From Deltaproteobacteria bacterium (GTDB lineage: Bacteria; Myxococcota; Myxococcia; Myxococcales; 40CM-4-68-19), in assembly GCA_025350525.1 (NCBI GenBank), contig JANXXR010000006.1, positions 1 to 35,865 on the forward strand: a DNA stretch of 35,865 nt, read 5' to 3'. Under the pieces are notes generated by a model. That model did not search any database and had not been told where the DNA came from. It saw only the letters and a list, made by a program, of their open reading frames with translations. Position numbers and translations under genes: made by a program. This document shows, piece by piece, positions 11,877 through 18,948 of this stretch (the stretch's first letter is position 1; each line of letters opens with the position of its first letter).

Positions 11877-13439
11877 CTACCGGTCGTGGTCGTTGTCGTG
11901 TTCCCTGCAGACGAAGTTGGCCGCGTCGTTCGTGCTGCCGCGCCCCTTGTACTCGGCGAACTTCGGGAACGGGCACAGCGGGCGAGTGACCGCGACGCCG
12001 TTGGCAGGGTTGTCGCCGGTGAACTTGGTCGCCACGATGCTGTCCGGTGCGCGGCCCTGCTCGACCCATTGCACGAGCGGGGAAACCGTATCGAAAACGT
12101 TGGGGCCGGGCCCGCCGCCGCAGTGCAAAACGCCAGGAGCGAGGAAGAGGCGGTAGAACTCTTGCGTCTCCTCGCCGCCCTCGCGGGCGGAGACGGCATC
12201 GAAGTAATTGATGCTGCTCAGCGGAGAGATGGCCGGATCGTCCCAGCCGTGCCACTGGAGCAGCTTGCCTCCGTGCGCACGGAAGCGGCGCAGATCCGGA
12301 TCGGTGGAGTTGATGGTGCCGGCGGTGGTGTAATCAGCAAAGGAGACGTCGGTGTCGAAGTTGAACTTCGTGTAATCGAAGGAGGGATCCTCGAAGATGA
12401 TGAAGGTGAAGAACTGGTTTCCGAAGAACGCCTGGATGGTGGGCGAGCCCGCAATCGGGAAGGGTCCGGTGATCCAAGCCGACCAGCCGCCGGGCGCAGC
12501 CTCCGCGCCGGGGGCATAGCCCGGGAAGATCTGTCGGCCGGTGCGCGGGTTCCGCGGCCCGTCGTAGATGGCCTTCACCGCGGCCACCTGCGCGGCGGTG
12601 AGACAGGAGGGGCTGTCTGCGCCTTTGCACTGGATGCTCGCCGGATCGAAGTGGCACTGGCGCGGATCGTTGAGGACGCCGTCGAGGACTCCGTCCAGCT
12701 TGTCGCACTGGGCGAGGGCCGCAGCCTGGATGGCGGGGAGCTTGTTGGCGGGGATGCTGCCGGCCGGATCCGCGAACAGCGCCTTTTCGTTCCAGATGAA
12801 GCCGGTAAAGAGGTGCGTCCAGTCGTTGGCGGGAGCGCCGGCGGAGATGCCGTCGAAATCCTCGGGGAAGCGCTGCGCCTCCATCAAGGCCTCGCGGCCC
12901 CCGTCGGAGCAGCCCACGAAGTACGATCGCGACGGTCCCGTTCCATAGAACGCGGCGATAATCGCTTTTGCCTTGTCGGTGGTCTCCTTCAGCGCGCGGA
13001 ACCCGAAATCGATGACCTGCTGGTGGTGTCCCGGTGCGAAGGTGGCCGTGCCGCCGACGTGCCCGTCGTCGGTGCCCGCTGCCGCATAGCCGAGTTGCAG
13101 GGCGCCGGCGAGCGAGCCATAGGGAACCGCGCCGGCGAATCCGCCGTTGCCCGACTGCTGATATCTGCCGTTCCAGGTGGAGGCGGGCATCCAGACTTCG
13201 CTGATGATGTGCGAGTCGGGGCTGGGCGCGGAGTTGACTGCCACGCGGCAGAAGGCGGGGAGATTTGCGAAGGTCTGACCATTGGGCGCTTTGTAAGAAC
13301 CCGCCGGAACCGATTGTGCCGCGGTGATGGTGGCGTGGGGCAGCGAGAGTCCGGTCAGGCTGCTGCAGGGCGCTGCGTGGACGGGAGCGGCGGCGAACGC
13401 GGCGCACGCGAATGCGAGCGCGGTAAGGATGCGAGTCAT
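11877..13439 (-). CDS. Tannase/feruloyl esterase family alpha/beta hydrolase, secreted
   Basis: 520 aa; signal peptide MTRILTALAFACAAFAAAPVHA; YFVGCSDGGREALMEAQRFPEDFDGISAGAPANDWT nucleophile region and HGWDDPAISP acid region typical of the family. Confidence 0.92.
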   Translation of the reverse strand: MTRILTALAFACAAFAAAPVHAAPCSSLTGLSLPHATITAAQSVPAGSYKAPNGQTFANLPAFCRVAVNSAPSPDSHIISEVWMPASTWNGRYQQSGNGGFAGAVPYGSLAGALQLGYAAAGTDDGHVGGTATFAPGHHQQVIDFGFRALKETTDKAKAIIAAFYGTGPSRSYFVGCSDGGREALMEAQRFPEDFDGISAGAPANDWTHLFTGFIWNEKALFADPAGSIPANKLPAIQAAALAQCDKLDGVLDGVLNDPRQCHFDPASIQCKGADSPSCLTAAQVAAVKAIYDGPRNPRTGRQIFPGYAPGAEAAPGGWSAWITGPFPIAGSPTIQAFFGNQFFTFIIFEDPSFDYTKFNFDTDVSFADYTTAGTINSTDPDLRRFRAHGGKLLQWHGWDDPAISPLSSINYFDAVSAREGGEETQEFYRLFLAPGVLHCGGGPGPNVFDTVSPLVQWVEQGRAPDSIVATKFTGDNPANGVAVTRPLCPFPKFAEYKGRGSTNDAANFVCREHDNDHDR

Positions 13440-13557
13440 GGGTTCCTCCTGCGGGGCGAAGCTGGCGCGCAGTCAGCGCTGCGGAGTTCGCAAAATCAAG
13501 ACGCGACGGGTCACGCAGGGCCGGTCCGCGCCGCGTCCAACCGCACCAGTCGACGCG

Positions 13558-13707
13558 CGGCCGATCATCGTCGCCGTCGTGGGCCCAAATGGGGCCGGCA
13601 AGTCGACATTCTTTCATGCGCATCTCGCCTCGTCGGGTCTCGCTTCCTGAATGCGCATGACCTCGCCCCGGAGCTTGAGGTCGATGCGGGCAACGGCAGC
13701 ACCAGGC
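13558..13707 (+). pseudogene. Zeta toxin/P-loop kinase N-terminal relic
   Basis: RPIIVAVVGPNGAGKSTFFHAHLASSGL (frame 1, stop at 13648-13650), then SRFLNAHDLAPELEVDAG in the next frame; matches the zeta-toxin N-terminal pattern with an intact Walker A. Confidence 0.72.
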
Positions 13708-13887
13708 GAGCGCGCGCGCCGGCGCGGTCGGTGCGGTTCTCCAGCGAGAGCGTGCCTTCGTGCGCTCGGCGATCTGCCGCCGCGAGCTCGGGCGCAACCT
13801 GACGGGCGGCCGAGCGCTTCCTTCGATCAGTTGCCCCACACATGCCGAATGGCGAACTTCTCGTGGGGTCGGTCGTGGGGGGGAATC

Positions 13888-15777
13888 ATGCGCGCGCTCG
13901 TCTGGGTGGCGGTCGTCTGCCTTTTGGCATGTGGTGGGACCTCTCCCGGCGCGGGGAGCGTGGCGCCTGCGGAGGACGGCGGGGGCAGTTCGTCCCAAGG
14001 CACTCCCGACGGCGGCGCAGGGCCGGCCACTTCGCCTGCCGATGCCGGACCGCCCGATGCCAGCACGCCCGACGCCGGGGCGAACACCCCCGACGCCGGG
14101 GCGAGCGACCCCGGCAAGCCCGACGCCGGTCCGCCCGACGCGGGCCCGGCTCAAGCGACCTTCATGCTGCGCATCCGGATCGAAGGACGCGGCGCGGTCG
14201 CTTCGTCATCGCGGAGCCTCGCGTGCGCGCAGAGCTGCCAAGGGGTGTTCGTCGCCGGCACCTCCGTGTTGCTGACCGCCACTCCCGACGCGGGTCAGAA
14301 GTTCGCCGGCTGGAGCGGCGCCTGCGCAGGCTTCGGCAACTGCACGGTGGCGGCGGAGGCCACCGTCATCGCCAACTTCGTCGTCGACGTGCCGCCGGTG
14401 CCTAAGCACACCTTGAAGATCTCAGTCGGCGGCTCGGGCAGCGTCGCCTCCCGGCCGGCCGGTATCCTCTGCGGCGCGACCTGCGAGGCCTCCTTCGACG
14501 AGGGCACCATCGTCGCGCTGACCGAGGTTCCCGGCTCGGGCGCCCAGTTCAACACCTGGACCGGCGCCTGCGCGGGCCCGGGGGGCTGCTCGGTGACGAT
14601 GACCGCGGACCTCCAGGTGAACGCCTGGTTCGAGCCGGCGCCCAACGCGGCCTCCTGCCTGGGCATCCGCGCCGCCGATCCCGTGCAGGAAAACGGCACA
14701 GGCTGGTACACCGCTGCCTCCTGGAGCTGCCTGCCGCCCGTCGGCGACGGGCTCGGCAAGCTCGCCTTCGGGGTGAGCGATCCGCAACAGCAGTCCGCCA
14801 ACATGGTCGTCTTCAACGCGGACTTCCACGGCAGCAGCGACGTCGTGGCCGGCCTCTACCTCAGCGGCGTGACGCGCGTGCAGCAGCAGTCCACCGGCTT
14901 CTTCGCCTGGAAACAGGGGACGCCGCAGGATGCGGGGGCGATCGCCGTCACGTACTGGAAGCCGGGGGAGAGCTCGTACACCATGTACGGCAACCTGAAC
15001 GGCCTCTTCCGCCCGGGCGTCTTCGCGTCGGAGGAATCGCCGCACGGCCTGCTCCTGGTCAGCGATCTCGACACCCGCACGCCCTCCGCGGTTCGCGCGG
15101 CCGTCCTGCTCAAGGCCAACCAGACTGGGTCCCCGGAGATCGCCTGGGGGCCCATCCAACTCGACGCCCGGGGGCCGGCCTTCGGCGCCGGCGTGGACGC
15201 TATGGATCGCACCATCGTCATCACCGACGGCTCGGCGAAGTTTGGCGCTGGCGCCATCTCGGCCGAGTGGCTGGGACCTGATGGCGCGCCCCTGACCGGC
15301 GAGTTCCTGCTCCAGGCTTCTGTCGTCCCGGGCGCCAACACCTGGTTCGAGACCTCGGCGCTCATCGGCGGAGGAGTGCTGGTGCGCCGGATGGACCTCG
15401 ACGCGCGCGGCACGCATTCGCAAGCCCTCGTCACCGTCGCGAGCGGCTCGCCCGTCGTCGCCCCGCCGCCGGGCTGGATGGTGGCCCGACGCGACAGCCG
15501 CCTCAAGATCGCCCGCGGCGGGAGGGCGTACGCGGTGCTGCCCTTCGGCGCCAAGGGCGTCGCCTGCTCGCAGCGGGTGGAGCTGATCGCTCCGGACGGC
15601 ACCTTCTGCAGCGCGAGCACGTACACGATCCGAGCGGGAGCCTGCGACACCGCCGACCTGGCCCTGGGCGAGGACGGAACGGTCGTGCAGACCTCGCCGC
15701 CGGTGTTCAGCACTGACGATCAAGGTAAGGCGAATATGAGCTGCACCTGGCAGTGGTGGGTCGGTACGCTCCGATAG
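13888..15777 (+). CDS. Lipoprotein with Pro-Asp-Ala-Gly-rich linker and two InlB B-repeat-like domains
   Basis: MRALVWVAVVCLLACGG lipobox; PDAGPPDAGP linker; paired GRGAVASSSRSLACAQSCQGVFVAGTSVLLTATPDAGQKFAGWSGACAG... and GSGSVASRPAGILCGATCEASFDEGTIVALTEVPGSGAQFNTWTGACAG. Confidence 0.87.
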   Translation: MRALVWVAVVCLLACGGTSPGAGSVAPAEDGGGSSSQGTPDGGAGPATSPADAGPPDASTPDAGANTPDAGASDPGKPDAGPPDAGPAQATFMLRIRIEGRGAVASSSRSLACAQSCQGVFVAGTSVLLTATPDAGQKFAGWSGACAGFGNCTVAAEATVIANFVVDVPPVPKHTLKISVGGSGSVASRPAGILCGATCEASFDEGTIVALTEVPGSGAQFNTWTGACAGPGGCSVTMTADLQVNAWFEPAPNAASCLGIRAADPVQENGTGWYTAASWSCLPPVGDGLGKLAFGVSDPQQQSANMVVFNADFHGSSDVVAGLYLSGVTRVQQQSTGFFAWKQGTPQDAGAIAVTYWKPGESSYTMYGNLNGLFRPGVFASEESPHGLLLVSDLDTRTPSAVRAAVLLKANQTGSPEIAWGPIQLDARGPAFGAGVDAMDRTIVITDGSAKFGAGAISAEWLGPDGAPLTGEFLLQASVVPGANTWFETSALIGGGVLVRRMDLDARGTHSQALVTVASGSPVVAPPPGWMVARRDSRLKIARGGRAYAVLPFGAKGVACSQRVELIAPDGTFCSASTYTIRAGACDTADLALGEDGTVVQTSPPVFSTDDQGKANMSCTWQWWVGTLR

Positions 15778-15795
15778 TCGCAGAGGAGATCGCCT

Positions 15796-16536
15796 TCAGG
15801 CCTCGTCGAGCTTGAAGAAATGCGCCTGGCGGTCCCGGTGGGCCAGGAGCGCGGGCGTGATCGCCGCTGCCACCGCCCCATCGAGCCACCCGAAGGCGCC
15901 GCGCGCTCTGGCTGGCAAAGCGCGGATCGAGTCGGGCAGCGGCAAGAGCGCATTGATGCACGCCGCGCAGTACACATCGAGCGCCGAGAACCGATCGAAG
16001 AAGAACCGCCTGCCCCCGAGCCGCCCATCGAGCGCGCGCAAAAGGGAGACGCAGCGCTCGCGCGCCCAATCCAGCTCATCAGGCTGGTGCCCATAGCGCC
16101 CTAAGAGAAATTGCCCCGCGCGCGGCGCCAGCCCTTCGCGTCCGTCGGTCGCGAGCCCGCGAGAGACGAGCATTGCCCGCCGCGCCCAGGCCAACCCGCG
16201 CTCCCCGAGCAGCTCGTGGCCGAGGCCGAAGAGCTCGACCCGGTGCTCCGGAGGAATGTGCCCCGGTGCGAGCCGCTCGAGCAGCGAGAGGATCTCCGCC
16301 CAGCCGCTGCGGGGAAGCTCCCCTGAAAAGAGCGCGGCCGGCGCGTTGGCGACTCCCGACCAGCGCGTGGTCTCGGCGTCGCCGGCCGCGAGCCGCACCG
16401 CGACCGCGTCGAGCTGCTTGGCCGCGACCAAGGCAAGGACCGAGTCGGACCACGGGCTGGGGGCGCTGGTGAGCAAGACCAGCCGCAGACCGCTCGCCGC
16501 CTTCGCCGTCTCCAGTTCGACGAATGTGATTCCCAT
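15796..16536 (-). CDS. Glutathione S-transferase-like protein
   Basis: Start chosen at MGITFVELETAKAASGLRLVLLTSAPSPWSDSVLALVAAKQLDAVAVRL; GST C-terminal-like helices (FFFDRFSALDVYCAACINALLPLPDSI). Confidence 0.65.
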   Translation of the reverse strand: MGITFVELETAKAASGLRLVLLTSAPSPWSDSVLALVAAKQLDAVAVRLAAGDAETTRWSGVANAPAALFSGELPRSGWAEILSLLERLAPGHIPPEHRVELFGLGHELLGERGLAWARRAMLVSRGLATDGREGLAPRAGQFLLGRYGHQPDELDWARERCVSLLRALDGRLGGRRFFFDRFSALDVYCAACINALLPLPDSIRALPARARGAFGWLDGAVAAAITPALLAHRDRQAHFFKLDEA

Positions 16537-16641
16537 GCCGCGCACAATGCCACGGCGCGCGGCCCCTGAAACTCTCTCCGCCTCTTCCGTGCTAGATCTG
16601 GCCGCGGGAGAGAACATGGCCGCGGATTCGGGTCGCCGGGC

Positions 16642-17169
16642 GTGAGGGCGAGACGGAACGACCTCAGCGCGCTCGACCTCCAGATCGATCCCGAATGGGA
16701 AGCTGTGAAGGCGGTCTGGGACCCGTGCCGGGTCTTCCTCGAGCGGGGAGGGCTCGCGGATGACGAGACCTACCAGCTCGCCATGGTGGCGCGCGAGCTG
16801 CTCGAGAACGCCGTGAAGTTCGGAGCCTTCGCGGAAGGGGATCGCGTTCAACTCGCCATCCGCGTCGCCGCCGAAGACGTCGTGGTCGAAGTGAAGAGCC
16901 GCGTCGGCGTGGACGAGGCGCACCTGCGTCGCTTCGATCAGACCATCCAGTGGATCCGCGGGTTCCAATATCCCTTCGAGGCCTTCGTCGAACGGATGAA
17001 GCTCGTCTCCGCGCAGCCTTCCTCGGAGGGCGAGACCGGCCTCGGACTGACCCGCATCGCCTACGAAGGGAGAAGCATCATCGATTTCTACCTGGACGAA
17101 GACGACCTCCTTGCGGTCTCGGCGATCTACCGGCGGGACATCCCGGGGGGCGTTTGGAGAACTCCATAA
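16642..17169 (+). CDS. GHKL-type ATP-binding protein (anti-sigma-factor/partner-switching kinase-like)
   Basis: GTG start; N-box-like ELLENAVKFG and G-box-like ETGLGLTRIAYEG. Confidence 0.68.
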   Translation: MRARRNDLSALDLQIDPEWEAVKAVWDPCRVFLERGGLADDETYQLAMVARELLENAVKFGAFAEGDRVQLAIRVAAEDVVVEVKSRVGVDEAHLRRFDQTIQWIRGFQYPFEAFVERMKLVSAQPSSEGETGLGLTRIAYEGRSIIDFYLDEDDLLAVSAIYRRDIPGGVWRTP

Positions 17170-17528
17170 AGAAATGGGTCCAGACGGGTCTCGAGATCTC
17201 CCTCGCGCAGGAGCCAGGCGGACTTCGCCTGAGCTGGGTGGGCAAGAGCACGGCGCGCGAACCCCGGGTCTTCCTGGTGCCGATCCTGCTGGAGGCGTTC
17301 CAGAGCGCCCTGGCCGCCGCGCTTCCGTTGGTGCTCGACTTCACCGCGCTGGACTACATGAACTCGGCCACCCTGACCTCGGTGGTGAAAGCGTTCGAAG
17401 AGTCGCGCCGGCTCTCGGTTCCGATCGTCCTCGAGTACAGCCTTTCGCGAAGGTGGCAGGCGCTTTCGTTTGAAGCTTTCCGGACCTTCGAGACGCCCGA
17501 CGGCCGGATCAAGGTCACCGGCAAGTGA
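17154..17528 (+). CDS. STAS-domain-like protein (anti-sigma factor antagonist-like)
   Basis: Frame 3, probable TTG start at 17154 overlapping the previous gene; core PLVLDFTALDYMNSATLTSVVKAFEESRRLSVPIVLEY fits the STAS phosphoacceptor loop. Confidence 0.65.
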   Translation: MENSIKKWVQTGLEISLAQEPGGLRLSWVGKSTAREPRVFLVPILLEAFQSALAAALPLVLDFTALDYMNSATLTSVVKAFEESRRLSVPIVLEYSLSRRWQALSFEAFRTFETPDGRIKVTGK

Positions 17529-18928
17529 TCGGCGCGCCCGTCGCGGAGCCGCGGCGCAGGGGACGCTCCGTGCTCAGCGGGCGGCCGCTGACGTTCAGCG
17601 CCGGGGCGGCGAGCCGGCTCAGCCTCGAGGTGTCCTTCGAGGAAGGTGCCGTCCTCCCCGACGGCGCCGAACTGCAGTGGGTGGAGATCGAGCTGGCGCA
17701 GCTGGTCCGGCTCGGCCGGTGCCGCTTCGCCGCACAGGACGGCAAAAAAGAGGGCGCTGCCGGACGCTTGCTCTTCCTCGACGAGGTGTACGACTGCCGG
17801 ATCCTGATCCGCGACGGCAGGTTGATGGACCTCCGCGGCTTCTTCCAGAACCTGCCCCTGGTCCTCTTGCAGCGCGAGCGCATCCGGCCCGAGTTCAAGG
17901 AGCACTGCGCGCGGGTCGTCTACGACCTCGCGGTCTACAAGCGCTTCTTCGACGAGCAGGACCGGATCATCGACGAGGAGCCGGCCGACGTCGCCGGCGC
18001 CGCGCGCGAGGCGCTGCTCAAGGCCGACGGCCGGCGCTTCCTCGGCTTCCTCGACGAGAAGGTCCGGGAGCTCGACGCGCTCGTCCACGACTACACCTAC
18101 GAAGAGCACGAGCGGCACGGCTTCTATCTGCGCCGCTTGCTCTGGCCCTATCTCATGTCGGGCAAGATCCTGCGCCGCTCAAACTTGAAACCGCAGGGCT
18201 ATGCCGGCGATGCCGAGATGATGATCATGGTCTACGAGAACAGCTACGCAGGCCGGACCGTCTTCGACCAGCTGATGCACAAGCACGCGGTCGAGACGGC
18301 CGCGGCCGAAGCGGTCCGCTCCCGGCGGCGGCTGGTCCCCCGCGTGCTGCGGGAAGTGGAGGAACGGGTTGGGGATCCAGGGCCAGACGGATTCCACTTC
18401 CTCTCGCTGGCCGCTGGACCCGCGAGCGAGCTCGAGGAAGTCTTCCGCGGTCCGGGCGACGTAGAGCGGTTCAACCTGACGCTCCTGGATCAGGACCCCG
18501 TCGCGCTCGACCTGGCCCGGGCGACCGTGCGGCGGATCGAGGTGGCGCGGGGGGCTGCCCTGTCCGTGCGCTACCTGCAGCAGTCGGTTCGAACCGTGAT
18601 TCGCAGCCGCGACCTGGGGAGCGTGGTGGGACGGCATCACTTCGTCTACTCGATGGGGCTCTTCGACTACCTCTCCGCGCCCGTGGCGCGCGCGGTCCTG
18701 GCAAAGATCTGGGAGGTGGTGCGCCCCGGCGGCACGCTCCTCGCCGGCAATTTCCACTCCAGCACCGCCTCTCGCTACCACATGGCGTACTGGGCCGACT
18801 GGTCGCTTTGGTACCGCACCGAGGAGAGCTTCTTGGCCCTCGCTGAAGGTCTCGAGTACTCCTCGGCGCGCATCGATTTTGATGAGACCGGCTGCCAGAT
18901 GTTCCTTCGCCTGGAGAAACCCGCCTGA
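17525..18928 (+). CDS. SAM-dependent methyltransferase related to PhcB-like 3-hydroxypalmitate methyl ester synthases, with N-terminal PilZ-like region
   Basis: GTG start overlapping the upstream TGA; KILRRSNLKPQGYAGDAEMMIMVYENSYAGRTVFDQLMHKHAVETAAAEAVRSRR is characteristic of this family; SAM motif I-like FHFLSLAAGPASELEE and MTase core FVYSMGLFDYLSAPVARAVLAKIWEVVRPGGTLLAGNF. Confidence 0.8.
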   Translation: MIGAPVAEPRRRGRSVLSGRPLTFSAGAASRLSLEVSFEEGAVLPDGAELQWVEIELAQLVRLGRCRFAAQDGKKEGAAGRLLFLDEVYDCRILIRDGRLMDLRGFFQNLPLVLLQRERIRPEFKEHCARVVYDLAVYKRFFDEQDRIIDEEPADVAGAAREALLKADGRRFLGFLDEKVRELDALVHDYTYEEHERHGFYLRRLLWPYLMSGKILRRSNLKPQGYAGDAEMMIMVYENSYAGRTVFDQLMHKHAVETAAAEAVRSRRRLVPRVLREVEERVGDPGPDGFHFLSLAAGPASELEEVFRGPGDVERFNLTLLDQDPVALDLARATVRRIEVARGAALSVRYLQQSVRTVIRSRDLGSVVGRHHFVYSMGLFDYLSAPVARAVLAKIWEVVRPGGTLLAGNFHSSTASRYHMAYWADWSLWYRTEESFLALAEGLEYSSARIDFDETGCQMFLRLEKPA

Positions 18929-18948
18929 GGGTCAGCGGATCCTGAAGG

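Noticed and set aside
11886-13802. 638-aa + strand ORF
   Set aside because: Mostly antisense to the tannase gene; only its short end (SRFLNAHDLAPELEVDAG) is meaningful, as part of the zeta-toxin relic.
13651-13887. N-terminal extension of the 708-aa ORF
   Set aside because: Covers zeta-toxin relic sequence; a clean lipoprotein signal starts at ATG 13888.
16537-16968. N-terminal extension of the 390-aa minus-strand ORF
   Set aside because: Extension is antisense to the GHKL ATPase; GST-like gene more likely starts at 16536.
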